Origin: an uncultured Paracoccaceae bacterium
GTDB lineage: Bacteria > Pseudomonadota > Alphaproteobacteria > Rhodobacterales > Rhodobacteraceae
Assembly: GCA_947495295.1 (NCBI GenBank)
Contig: CANLYJ010000008.1
Span: forward strand, 51,966 to 115,965
Direction of reading: 5' to 3'
DNA: 64,000 bases
Shown one piece after another: positions 6,821-15,514 of this stretch. Every line of letters starts with the position of its first letter. Position 1 is the first letter of the stretch. Both the position numbers and the translations under genes were made by a program. The notes below the pieces were generated by a model. The model saw only the letters and a program-made list of their open reading frames with translations, had not been told where the DNA came from and made no database searches.

Positions 6821-8936
6821 GCCCTCGCATTCGTTTTCACCCAACAGACGCAATCTCAATCGCAAAAGTGCTGTATCTGATCTGGGAGCAGACCAAAGCC
6901 GGACTTGTTTTACAGCAGGTCGATAATCCCAGTGTCACAAGGTCGTTCAAACCCGGTGAGGTCGTCGCGCTTCTTGCTGCACCTGACACGAGATTGAGAC
7001 GCGGATACTTTTCCGGACACAAAGCGGTGTCGCGTCTGCGTAGCGGGCAGAAATACCTGGCAACAGTGCCGGAGAAAGCACGCTCGAAGGCGCTCTGGAA
7101 AGGCGTATTTGTTCGCGTTTACCTCGACTGGGAGCAAGATGGCAAAGTCAACCGGACTGAAGCATCTATCCGGGAATCTATAGCTGAGATGAAGTCTCGC
7201 GTTGACGAAATGTGCGCACAATCGCAGCATATTGGTAAGCCTGCACAGGCAGGGACAGAGGTCAAAACGCGCAAAGCGCCGAGTCCGCGTGCGTTGCTTA
7301 CATGGGTGCGGCGGTTTGAAGCGTCACAAGGTTGCCCTCTATCGTTGCTTCGCAAACATCGTCCAGCCAACACGTACGCACACAAGTTTTCTCGTGATGT
7401 GGTTAAGTTGCTGAACGAGTGCATTTGGGAGTTTTTGTCTGACGGGCAGCCTTCAAAAAGAAGGTCATTCGCGATACTCAAGATCGGTTCAAAGAAGAAA
7501 ATGAGGCAAGGCGAGCCGATGGGCTTCCTGAGCTTCACGTACCGTCTGCAACTGATATCGAGCTTCGAATTAACCGGTTTAAACGGTTTCACAAGAAAGC
7601 TGCGCGTCACGGCGTCAGCGCTGCTCAGCGCGACATGAGCATCTACGAAGGCGGCCTCAAGATCAGCCACCCGTTACAATGGGTGGAAATGGATGAGTGG
7701 ACGATTGATGTCTTCTCTTTGCTTGATGAGGCCGGTTTTTTCGAAGGGATTTCTGTCGAGCAAAAGTCTGCATATGATATTGGTCGCCGATGGCTCTATC
7801 TGGCAATTGATGTTGCGACCCGGTGCATAGTCGGATTTCGACTGGCAAAGACGCAGTCATCAGCGGACGCTGTTAGCACCGTCTCACTTATCACTATGGA
7901 CAAGACGCCGTTGGCCCGCGCCGCAGGATGTGAATCTGAATGGCCCTTTTTTGGCGGATGTGGATCCATCTCGACAGATATGGGCCCTGCTTTTGTCGCA
8001 GACGATTACAGGATTGCTGTCACCGACCTTGGGTTCAATCAAGTTGCACCTGTTGCTGGCGTTCCTAAACTACGTGGTCATGTAGAGCGTATGTTTGGTA
8101 CGCTGGCGTCTCAGCTTATGCCTGAGTTGACTGGACGCAGCTTTGCGAACCCCCAGGAACGTGGTGACTATCCTGGAGAAGAGCGGGCCGCTCTAACCGA
8201 TAATGACCTGATAAAGCTATTCACCCGGTTTATCGTCGATATCTACCACAATGTACCCCATTCGGGCCTCAATGACGAAACCCCAGCTAATGCGTGGGCG
8301 CGTTTGGCAAAGGAACAAGGTGTCTCTGCACCTCCCGATGCAACAGCTCGGTGTTCTGTTTTCGGCGTGCCCTTGCAGCGCAAGATCGGCAGTCATGGTA
8401 TATTGGCAAACGGCATCCACTATTTGTCTGAGGAGCTTCAGGACGCATACTTAGAAGGCGCGAGAGACACGATTGAAGTTCGTGTTGACCCTCATGATGT
8501 GACTTTCGTGACAGTGTGCCTTGGTGGCGAATGGTATCCGGCAAAAGCGGTTTCAGCAGAGGTTTGGGGGCTGTCTCTGTTTGAATGGTCGGAACTTATT
8601 CGTCAACTTCGCATCAAACACAAGAAAGAGGCGGAACTCACCGAGGATGTGGTCAGGAGGGCGCGGCAGGCGATCCGTCAGATCAATGCGGACGCGATGG
8701 CCTTGCGCCGCCTTGCACCCATAACAGTCACGACTGAGGACCTAGAGCGTGCTGAGCGCGAACTGTTCATGTCGCTAACGATCAGACCCCAAAGGACTGT
8801 GGCACCGATCAAGGACGCGTCGGAAGGCCAAGGATTGCTAGGTGATGTGATACTGCCAGTAGAACCGATCAAGGAAACCAGCGACGAACAAAAACCGATC
8901 AAGCCAAGCAAAGGTTGGGGGTTCCGTCATGATTGA
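6817..8936 (+). pseudogene. tnsB: TnsB/TniA-type DDE transposase, split by a -1 shift at an A run
   Basis: The N-terminal half (DNA-binding region, from ATG 6817) is in one frame to about 7454; the rest continues in the -1 frame. Adding one base to the five-A run at 7455-7459 restores a continuous reading frame through KKVIRDTQDRFKEEN and on into the catalytic core, giving about 706 residues, a normal length for TniA/TnsB. Without the shift, the first frame runs through unrelated sequence to a stop at 7636-7638. The new frame is closed just upstream (TGA at 7440-7442), which confines the switch to 7443-7460. The cause could be a one-base deletion, a sequencing error, or programmed slippage; the site is not a perfect X XXY YYZ heptamer. 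Confidence 0.8.
7635..8936 (+). CDS. Catalytic half of the TnsB/TniA-type transposase (integrase core)
   Basis: Taken alone from ATG 7635 this reads as 433 residues. It carries a retroviral-integrase-type core with Asp20 (VEMDEW), Asp115 (ISTDMG) and Glu151 (GHVERMF); the 35-residue gap between the second Asp and the Glu is that of D,D(35)E enzymes. A beta-barrel C-terminal domain and a Pro/Lys-rich tail, which in TnsB contacts TnsC, follow. Independent translation from 7635 is doubtful because the homologous protein sequence extends upstream of this ATG in the same frame to about 7455. The end overlaps the tnsC start by eight bases. Confidence 0.82.
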   Translation: MSIYEGGLKISHPLQWVEMDEWTIDVFSLLDEAGFFEGISVEQKSAYDIGRRWLYLAIDVATRCIVGFRLAKTQSSADAVSTVSLITMDKTPLARAAGCESEWPFFGGCGSISTDMGPAFVADDYRIAVTDLGFNQVAPVAGVPKLRGHVERMFGTLASQLMPELTGRSFANPQERGDYPGEERAALTDNDLIKLFTRFIVDIYHNVPHSGLNDETPANAWARLAKEQGVSAPPDATARCSVFGVPLQRKIGSHGILANGIHYLSEELQDAYLEGARDTIEVRVDPHDVTFVTVCLGGEWYPAKAVSAEVWGLSLFEWSELIRQLRIKHKKEAELTEDVVRRARQAIRQINADAMALRRLAPITVTTEDLERAERELFMSLTIRPQRTVAPIKDASEGQGLLGDVILPVEPIKETSDEQKPIKPSKGWGFRHD

Positions 8937-9870
8937 TAAGTCCATAGCAGAGCAAGTTGTCGTATTGCGCGGCATATTCGCCGAAAACCCGACCTATTTG
9001 GCGCTGGAGCGTCAGTTCCATGAACTTCTGGATCGCAGGCGCGCAGAAATAGCCGCGGGTGTGATCTATGAGGCGCGTGGCATCGCCTTAATTGGCACCT
9101 CTGGCGCGGGTAAAACGGAGGCTGTCGGTCGGCTGCTCAAAACACTGCCCCCACCGGAAAATAAGAGCGTTGAAGAAAATACCTGCGAGGTTCTCAGCTT
9201 CATTGTGCCATCTCCGGCAACCCTGAAATTCGTGGGCCAAACCGGATTACGGGAAATCGGTTTTCCGCTTCGGCGTGACAAAACCTCACAAATCATCTGG
9301 GACATGTTCAAAGACCATCTGCGTGACAGAAAAACGCTCTTTCTGCACCTTGATGAAGCCCAGCATTTATCATCGCATGAGACCCAACGTGAAATACAAT
9401 CAGTCATCAATACGCTCAAATCACTGATGCAAAACCCGCAGTGGCCAGTTGGCTTAATCTTGTCCGGTACACCGACACTGAAAACCATATTGAACCATGA
9501 CCCCCAGCTTGCGCGACGATTTTATCCGATCAAGTTTCCTGCGCTCAATGCAATCCAAGATACGGATCAGATCTTGGCGACGGTCAATTATTACCTTGAT
9601 CAGGCACAGCTTACAGCGGGTAATGATCTCCTGACGCAGGATTTTGCAGCACGGGCGATCCATGCAGCCGATGGTGAATATGGGCTGCTCATTGAGCACA
9701 CGATTGATGCCATCGAAAATGCCCTGCGACGACAGCAGTCCACATTAGATGTGGAGAACTACCGTGACTGGTTCTCTAAAAAAGCAGGATGTTTGGATGG
9801 TATAAACCCGTTCCATGCAAGCAGCTTTGAACGGATTGATTGCCGCAAGTTGCTTGGCGGGGAGGATTGA
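8929..9870 (+). CDS. tnsC: TnsC/TniB-type AAA+ transposition regulator
   Basis: This 313-residue ATPase has Walker A GTSGAGKT (56-63), Walker B LFLHLDEAQH (Asp142, Glu143) and a later SGTP sensor-like segment, as in TniB and TnsC. In Tn7-like elements it assembles on target DNA and links the TniQ-family target selector to the TnsAB transposase. Its length is that of short TniB-type rather than the much longer E. coli Tn7 TnsC. The start overlaps tnsB by eight bases, and the stop is one base before tniQ. The frame is intact. Confidence 0.88.
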   Translation: MIDKSIAEQVVVLRGIFAENPTYLALERQFHELLDRRRAEIAAGVIYEARGIALIGTSGAGKTEAVGRLLKTLPPPENKSVEENTCEVLSFIVPSPATLKFVGQTGLREIGFPLRRDKTSQIIWDMFKDHLRDRKTLFLHLDEAQHLSSHETQREIQSVINTLKSLMQNPQWPVGLILSGTPTLKTILNHDPQLARRFYPIKFPALNAIQDTDQILATVNYYLDQAQLTAGNDLLTQDFAARAIHAADGEYGLLIEHTIDAIENALRRQQSTLDVENYRDWFSKKAGCLDGINPFHASSFERIDCRKLLGGED

Positions 9871-9871
9871 T

Positions 9872-11761
9872 ATGGACACCCTAGCTCTAACGCTCAACGC
9901 ATCGCCCTACGAGACACCAACGTCATATCTCTCCAGACTTGCTGCGCGAAACTACTGCGATGATCTCGCGACGTTCTGCATGGATGTCGGCATCGATTTG
10001 GGAGGGGTTTCTTGCGGCGAAACCGCAGCAATCAGGTATCTTTGCCACTTGGCACGGCTGCCTGTTAATACCTTCGACGACACAACGATCATCAAAACGA
10101 CGACTATGCGATATCAGATCGGTGGCGAGGCCATGGACACCCTCACTGTCAATCGCGGTGAGGTACGTGTTTGCCCCAAGTGCATTCTGGAACAGCAGAA
10201 AAACTCCAACCAGCCTTGGTCGATAATTCATCACCTGCATTGGCAAGTCGCGTTGATTAAGCGCTGCGTCCACCATAACGAGCGTCTGATCACACTGGGT
10301 GAGAAGAACAATGGTCCGGCACGGCTTGATAGTGCGGCGATCATCCGTGCTCATCGCGAAGAGATCATCGGTGCGAGAAACCCAGAACAGGCCGACGACT
10401 TTGATATCTACCTCACAGATCGGATTTATGGCAAAAAAAGTGGCAATTGGTGCGACCGGCTGGTCATTCCGGCTCTTTGGCGATGCTCTGAGGCGCTTGG
10501 AATTTTGCTGGCCTATGGCAAATCCCAGAGGCGCAGCGTTGACTTGTCAGACATTCAACTCCGGCAAGCCACTTTATGTGGTTTTGATCTGCTAGAAGGC
10601 GGCACACGCGCCACTACCAACGCACTTACCCAGTTCAATGCCCGCGAGGTCAGAGCACGTGGACATCAACCTGCACCTCAGTATGGCGAGCTACAGCGGT
10701 TGCTGCGAAGAAAGAGCGGCTATCACGACGATCTTGAACCGATGCGCAAATTCATGCGGGATTACGTCATAAGCAGGTATCCAATAGAAAAAGGTTTTTC
10801 CGTTTTCGGCGAGCCCTTAGCTGAAAGGCGCATCCACTCGATGCGTTCCGCATGCCGTGAAACGCAAATCCGGCGTGAACTGGTCGAAGAGATGTTGATT
10901 GACCGAAAAGTCGGCCATCGTGGCGCAGACGGCCTATTCGCGCTCGACAGGCCATTGACGGTCGAAATCGTTGAAGAACTGAAGGCTGAGAAGCGCCGTT
11001 TCTTGAGTAATAATGAGGCTGCCAAGTTCATCGGCGCGTCTGAAACGCTGTTCAAAGAGTTGAAAAAAAGCGGGGTCCTGCAGCCCCGTCTTGGTAAGGG
11101 AAGGTGGGAGCGCAAAGGGTTTGATGCTGAGTTTCTAAGCGCGACCATGCAGATGATTTTCAAAGACACCGTTGTGTTTGAGCAAGCTCCTGATGGCACC
11201 GATACGATTGCACGATCAACGCGCGTCGCAAATTGCAGCGTCTCAGACATCTTGACCTTGATCCTAGATGGCAAGTTGAACGCAGCTGGGCGGCTTAGCG
11301 ACCGTCTTGAGTTGAATGACTTACTGATCAACGAGGCCGATCTGAGGGCTGCATTCCCGGCAAGACAACGCAACGGATATACGTCCACAGAAATCTGTAA
11401 GAAACTATCGATCAATTTTGAAACGCTGCATTTGTTACGTGACAACGGCATGCTCAAACTACGTCGGACGAAGAGCGCTATGTCACGGATGACTGGCCTT
11501 CTCGTAACATTGGAGTCTTTGACGGCCTTTGAAAAGCGGTACTTTTCGCTCGGCATGTTGCGGGGAAGTAATCCAGCCTACCAAGACCTAAGGCTGATAG
11601 ATCTGGACCGTCTAGGGTTGAAGCCAATCATCGATGAGAAAGGATTGCGCAGGATCTATAAGTGGTGCGATCTGCCAACTGATCCAATCGGAACATTGGA
11701 CGCTATGGCAGTCGAAAAAACTGCGCAGGTTGAAGAGGGAATGCAATGCCGGACTTGCTGA
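9872..11761 (+). CDS. tniQ: TniQ-family target-selection protein
   Basis: From ATG 9872, behind a GGGGAGGA ribosome site, the product is 629 residues. The N-terminal third is a TniQ domain (YETPTSYLSRLAARN near the start) with a zinc-finger layout: CPKC near residue 100 and RCVHH near residue 130. The remaining two thirds are long and contain repeated helix-turn-helix-like stretches (for example SNNEAAKFIGASETLFKELK and STEICKKLSINFETLHLL), as in TnsD-like proteins that read a fixed attachment site. The combination predicts site-specific targeting, but the site itself cannot be named. The last 16 bases overlap the next gene. Confidence 0.87.
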   Translation: MDTLALTLNASPYETPTSYLSRLAARNYCDDLATFCMDVGIDLGGVSCGETAAIRYLCHLARLPVNTFDDTTIIKTTTMRYQIGGEAMDTLTVNRGEVRVCPKCILEQQKNSNQPWSIIHHLHWQVALIKRCVHHNERLITLGEKNNGPARLDSAAIIRAHREEIIGARNPEQADDFDIYLTDRIYGKKSGNWCDRLVIPALWRCSEALGILLAYGKSQRRSVDLSDIQLRQATLCGFDLLEGGTRATTNALTQFNAREVRARGHQPAPQYGELQRLLRRKSGYHDDLEPMRKFMRDYVISRYPIEKGFSVFGEPLAERRIHSMRSACRETQIRRELVEEMLIDRKVGHRGADGLFALDRPLTVEIVEELKAEKRRFLSNNEAAKFIGASETLFKELKKSGVLQPRLGKGRWERKGFDAEFLSATMQMIFKDTVVFEQAPDGTDTIARSTRVANCSVSDILTLILDGKLNAAGRLSDRLELNDLLINEADLRAAFPARQRNGYTSTEICKKLSINFETLHLLRDNGMLKLRRTKSAMSRMTGLLVTLESLTAFEKRYFSLGMLRGSNPAYQDLRLIDLDRLGLKPIIDEKGLRRIYKWCDLPTDPIGTLDAMAVEKTAQVEEGMQCRTC

Positions 11762-12051
11762 TTAATGACATTCCCGATGAGGTCCTAGAGGCACTGTCCA
11801 ACCAGGCTGAGGCGAAGGGTATCAGCCTAGAAGAGCATGCTCGGCGCATTCTGTACGACGCTCTCAGCATCACCCCATTGGATGGCAGGCCTTTCGTTTC
11901 GGTCGAGTTTCTACGCGACAATCACGAAGCCGTCTTGAGCGCGGCGAGCAAACAGCCCGTCTACGTATTCGATGCTGATGGGAAGGAATTTGTGATCATC
12001 GCCCAAAAAGAATTTGATCGGTTAGGAGAGTATTTTTCTACCGATGTCTGA
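11746..12051 (+). CDS. Hybrid antitoxin-like protein (FitA-type N-terminus, Phd-like C-terminus)
   Basis: This 101-residue protein starts with a ribbon-helix-helix region typical of FitA/VapB antitoxins (LLINDIPDEVLEALSNQAEAKG...EEHARRIL). Its second half (FLRDNHEAVLSAASKQPVYVFDADGKE...) looks like the dimer domain of Phd/YefM antitoxins. AGAGGGA sits five bases before the ATG at 11746. It overlaps the end of tniQ by 16 bases. No toxin gene, PIN or otherwise, is visible on either side, so it is an orphan antitoxin, a transposon regulator, or the survivor of a lost pair. Family assignment is by eye. Confidence 0.62.
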   Translation: MPDLLINDIPDEVLEALSNQAEAKGISLEEHARRILYDALSITPLDGRPFVSVEFLRDNHEAVLSAASKQPVYVFDADGKEFVIIAQKEFDRLGEYFSTDV

Positions 12052-12284
12052 CGTTTGGGTTTCAACACCGTCGCTATTCAAGGCTGCAGCCAAAGTGTTG
12101 GCTATGCGTTTCAGCTGAAAATCAGCCTCAGTAGTTTCGATGCCAGCTTTTGCTTTTCTCGAAGCGCATCTACTATGCGTGTGAAAAATGTAGACTTGGG
12201 CCAAATATCCGTTCTAGCCTGAAACAAAAAATTGATAGCTGACAAGGCGATTGCCTCGGTCAAAGATAGAAAAATTTTGATTGG
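12052..12284. other. Non-coding gap with no recognisable gene
   Basis: I see no supported coding frame here. The 3' part (12220-12284) is A+T-rich and probably holds the promoter of the exported protein that follows. A toxin gene for the preceding antitoxin-like protein was looked for and not found. Confidence 0.5.
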
Positions 12285-14333
12285 ATGACCATGCTTGTAA
12301 GGAAAATGTGTATTTCGGCCTTGGCTATTTCAACCGCGACGATGACAGTCGAGGCTCAGACTCCTGCTGCTGAAGGTAACGGCCAAGTGGATTTAACCCT
12401 TCAGGCCGTCGCACCTCCGCAAACTCTACATATTGGTGATGTTATTCTTCCAAGGCTGAATGGGCGAGCGATTCCTGTCTATAAGGTCGCTGCAAGCTCC
12501 CGAGGGTTTCACCTACCGTATATCGCTTACAGCCCGTCTGATCTTGATATCCTGTTCCAACGCAATTGCGTGGATCCCTCAAACACAGATGCAAGCTTTC
12601 CTCTAGTGTTGACTGTTGAAACAACGGCTGAAGATGTCGTGCGTGAAGGAGTAGGTAAGGCCGAAACCGTCAAGAGTGTTTCAATTTATGAGTATCAATC
12701 AATTCGCTTGTTTGACTCGCGTAACGGAAAAACCCTGTGGCAGGACCCTTCAGAATTTTCAGGCGGAAACCCCACGACATCTGGGTACAGTTCAACCACA
12801 GTGAGAGGAGCTGACATTAACTGCGAGAGTCTTGCTCGCTATATTGAAACCCCCGGTGAGCTAGCCGCTAATGTAACGATCATTTCCTCGATTCAGAACA
12901 CAAATACGGCACGATTGTCATATGGTTGGTTTCGAGAGTTTGCATTGAGCCTGGACCTCGACAAGATCGAGGAACAATCAGGTTCTTTGAGTATAACCGG
13001 GCGCGACGAAGTAAAAGGCAGATCTAGGTCGTCTGGGCTGGCCGGCGCTCTCTTTGGCGGGAGTGGACGTGCCAGTGTCGTCACCGACACTGTTTCAAGT
13101 GAAACGGATGGCCGCACACGCTATGTCAGCACCGATGCACTTAGATCTGTGTCCCAACTTGCGGGCTTCCAGATCACAGCAGAGGGTTATTGCGCGCTGA
13201 ACGATGTCGGTCAGCGCGATTGTGATTCCTCTGCAATGATCGATCGGCTGTTTGAAAAATTGACGTCAGAGTTGCCGTCAAGAGAGTTTGCAGTACTGTT
13301 CGACGAGCCGGAGGATGGTGCTTATCAGAACTACATTCTACTAGAACGACCGGGTAGCGTTGACCGACTGCGCAACCATTCCTTCAATCCAAGTTTCACA
13401 AACAGTACCACGGGTGCATTGGATTGCGAAAAAATAGGTCAGGCCATCGCTGCTTCGGCAGGCGTGCCGCCAGTCTCCGCTGCTAGTTCAGCCCCTAACC
13501 CAGCCGTGCAAACCGCCGCCCCTGTTGGCGCACCACCATCGCAATCTGCCCCAGGTAACAATCCTTGGGCCAGCTCACCAGGCGGTACAACACCGCGGCA
13601 ACCAAACGCTACATCATCGCCGCCGTCACGTAACAACGCTTCGCAGGGCGGTGATTGTGGCGTCGGGCAAAATATGTCGATCTCGGACAAGAACGAGATT
13701 CAGTGGAAGTATAACGGTAGCGAATGGGTGCCGACCAGCATGGATCTGCATTATATTAACGAAGACACCTTTTCAGCGAGGTCCGAGGGCGCAATTTCTG
13801 AAACCGTTGGTTCCGGTTATGGTGTACTTCTAACACGGAACATTCCTGTTATTCAGAAAAGTGGTGATGTCTCACTGCAATTTAACTCGCTGTCGGAACG
13901 TTTGGGAATATTGGAGAACCGTACACCGCGTATCACTCCAATCTTTAGACGGTTTCTTACATTTAATAGCTGGGGAAAGGATTCTCTGAGGAATGATGAC
14001 ATACGCTATTGGTGGAATGGTGGAAGCTTATCTGTAGAAAGTGTACGTGATAGATCGCGCAACACGGGTAGAAATCAGAATGACCAGTACAGGGAGTTAG
14101 TATATGGGGTAAATTTGGGGAACAATTTCAAAGCGGTTAAAATTCCTCTCCCTAATGGCTACAATCGAACAAACGCGCTCTGCACATTTTCCGGACTAGC
14201 AGGAGCTTGGAACGGTGCAGGTGAAGTCGCGATTTTGCATGTTCATCAAAACGATTACTACTTCTCCGGTCTGCACAGAGCGGACCGGGCTGGAACGGTT
14301 CTTATTGAGTGTTATGCGGTTGAGTGGGGTTAG
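12285..14333 (+). CDS. Large exported protein of unknown function
   Basis: This 682-residue protein begins with a signal peptide (MTMLVRKMCISALAISTATMTVEA, probable cut after VEA). Residues 40-390 form one region with few cysteines and many Thr/Ser. A low-complexity Pro/Ala/Ser/Asn linker spans about 395-455. A separate C-terminal domain contains several aromatic segments and single cysteines (CGVGQN, ALCTFSG, IECYAVEWG). I recognise no family. The next gene starts four bases after the stop and is also exported, so the two probably work together in the periplasm or outside the cell. Either of the first two ATGs (12285, 12291) may be the start; no strong ribosome site is present. Confidence 0.7.
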   Translation: MTMLVRKMCISALAISTATMTVEAQTPAAEGNGQVDLTLQAVAPPQTLHIGDVILPRLNGRAIPVYKVAASSRGFHLPYIAYSPSDLDILFQRNCVDPSNTDASFPLVLTVETTAEDVVREGVGKAETVKSVSIYEYQSIRLFDSRNGKTLWQDPSEFSGGNPTTSGYSSTTVRGADINCESLARYIETPGELAANVTIISSIQNTNTARLSYGWFREFALSLDLDKIEEQSGSLSITGRDEVKGRSRSSGLAGALFGGSGRASVVTDTVSSETDGRTRYVSTDALRSVSQLAGFQITAEGYCALNDVGQRDCDSSAMIDRLFEKLTSELPSREFAVLFDEPEDGAYQNYILLERPGSVDRLRNHSFNPSFTNSTTGALDCEKIGQAIAASAGVPPVSAASSAPNPAVQTAAPVGAPPSQSAPGNNPWASSPGGTTPRQPNATSSPPSRNNASQGGDCGVGQNMSISDKNEIQWKYNGSEWVPTSMDLHYINEDTFSARSEGAISETVGSGYGVLLTRNIPVIQKSGDVSLQFNSLSERLGILENRTPRITPIFRRFLTFNSWGKDSLRNDDIRYWWNGGSLSVESVRDRSRNTGRNQNDQYRELVYGVNLGNNFKAVKIPLPNGYNRTNALCTFSGLAGAWNGAGEVAILHVHQNDYYFSGLHRADRAGTVLIECYAVEWG

Positions 14334-14337
14334 ATTA

Positions 14338-15129
14338 ATGCAATTTTTGGATCGACGGCGATTTGTCGGTGGGTGCCTAAGCTTAGTGTCATTTGGTTCG
14401 GCCGGCTTTGCTGATTCACATATCGTGCCGCGTCATTGCGGCGGAATTTTCTCGACATTAGAAGATGCTCGTTCTGCGTATAACTCATCAGGGCAGTGGG
14501 CGATTAGTGTTGCACCAGAAGCAATAGAGCGGTTGAAGCGCAATAGTGCGGCCGCGCGGCAGGCAATTGGAACAGCTAAAGACACCTTGGACGACACGAA
14601 TGTGAACTTTGCGCTTGATGCAACTAATGCTTTGGCAGCCGGTCTTATCTTCACTCTAGGCGTGACAGGTGCGGTAGCAGCATCGCCCCTTTATATTTCT
14701 GCGATTATTACCTCAGGAGTTTTTTTAACGGCGCGTTTCGCCCTTGTTCCGACGCATGTGAAGATAGAAGGATTTGCAGTATCGAGAGGCCTTGAGCATC
14801 TGGATGGAATTTTGTCTCATGCAGGATCGAACAGCGCTACTTTGAGTCACAATCTGGGAACGTACTCTGCGGCAGGTGCAAAGCTGACTGGGGCCTTAAA
14901 CCTCCTAATTCAGGGTTGGGGTGCGTATCAGTCTTACCTAGATGTAAGTGAGAAACGAAGAGTGCTTTCGCAATTGCAAGAAGCCGCGGCAGAGACAAGT
15001 TCAGCACTTGATCAACTCAATTCGATCGAACGACTAAGTGCTTTTAGAGGTGCTTGTGCTCGTGGATTGGGAGAAGATCTTGATAAAGTTTATGCCATTC
15101 AGTGCATTGGAAGTGGCGGTCTAGACTAG
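14338..15129 (+). CDS. Exported or membrane-anchored protein of unknown function
   Basis: The ATG at 14338 gives a 263-residue protein with a Tat-like leader: DRRRFVGG followed by a hydrophobic run ending in GFA. A second hydrophobic stretch of 35-40 residues (about 97-135, ALAAGLIFTLGV... to ...SGVFLTARFALV) could form one or two membrane helices. The C-terminal half is helical and rich in Ala/Ser/Leu and ends with two cysteines (RGACARG, AIQCIGS). No family is recognised. It follows the large exported protein with four bases between them, which suggests an operon of two. Confidence 0.65.
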   Translation: MQFLDRRRFVGGCLSLVSFGSAGFADSHIVPRHCGGIFSTLEDARSAYNSSGQWAISVAPEAIERLKRNSAAARQAIGTAKDTLDDTNVNFALDATNALAAGLIFTLGVTGAVAASPLYISAIITSGVFLTARFALVPTHVKIEGFAVSRGLEHLDGILSHAGSNSATLSHNLGTYSAAGAKLTGALNLLIQGWGAYQSYLDVSEKRRVLSQLQEAAAETSSALDQLNSIERLSAFRGACARGLGEDLDKVYAIQCIGSGGLD

Positions 15130-15341
15130 CTATCAATTGTGCGAAACACTGGCGCAAGCAAGCCAAAATTAGCCCTGCGGCAACTAAGCATAACCCATTT
15201 GCTACCCTCTTTTTTCTAGGAGGTTGGCTATTGGCCGAATTGTAATAGGCTCGAAGCTCCAGGCTCATTCGCCTCATTTTGCACCAAAAATTCGTTGTGC
15301 TACGGAGGCAATTTAAGTTGATGCAAAAGGAAAAAAGCAAA

Positions 15342-15406
15342 TCATTTTTGACCCTAAGTATCTGAATTTGTTAATCGCAGAAAGCAAATTTACATGACAT
15401 TCGACA
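15342..15406 (-). repeat. Candidate transposon end with transposase-binding repeats
   Basis: Read on the minus strand from 15406, the sequence starts TGTCGAATGTCATG and contains spaced A+T-rich blocks that resemble each other: GTAAATTTGC, AACAAATTCA and ATGATTTGC. TGT termini with several short, spaced TnsB-binding repeats are typical of Tn7 and Tn5053 relatives. No statistical test was possible. Confidence 0.35.
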
Positions 15407-15419
15407 CTTTTTGTGAAGC

Positions 15420-15491
15420 GACGCATAGTTTTGCCTTTTGCGACAGCCCCTTTCCTTTTTTGACGCATAGCTTTGCTTTTGCCGTTTTGCG
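15420..15491. repeat. Two direct repeats of GACGCATAG(T/C)TTTGC
   Basis: Copies begin at 15420 and 15462, 42 bases apart, and each is followed by a TTTTGCG(A/G) segment. They lie just outside the candidate end and just before the thiolase fragment. They may be the true terminal repeats of this or another element. The gap 15130-15514 contains no supported gene; its first part, after the exported protein, is plain A+T-rich sequence. Confidence 0.45.
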
Positions 15492-15514
15492 GTGATGTTA
15501 GTCATGGGCTCCCT

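Larger units (their letters stand above)
5366..15406 (+). mobile_element. Tn7-like transposon, approximate extent
   Basis: The element is inferred from a contiguous regulator-tnsA-tnsB-tnsC-tniQ module on one strand. In relatives tnsA/tniA lies next to one end and is read inward, so the left end should lie in 5366-5690, and the antitoxin-like gene and the two exported proteins would be cargo. The right end is placed at 15406 because the complement reads inward as TGTCGAATGTCATG and is followed by repeated A+T-rich blocks (see 15342-15406). I could not find a matching TGTCG terminus with a 5-base duplication on the left, so both limits are tentative, and the defence operon at 1-4061 might lie inside a larger element. 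Confidence 0.4.

Noticed and set aside
12022..12204. Minus-strand 60-codon frame as a toxin for the antitoxin-like gene
   Set aside because: No toxin motif, wrong strand, and it overlaps the antitoxin-like gene.
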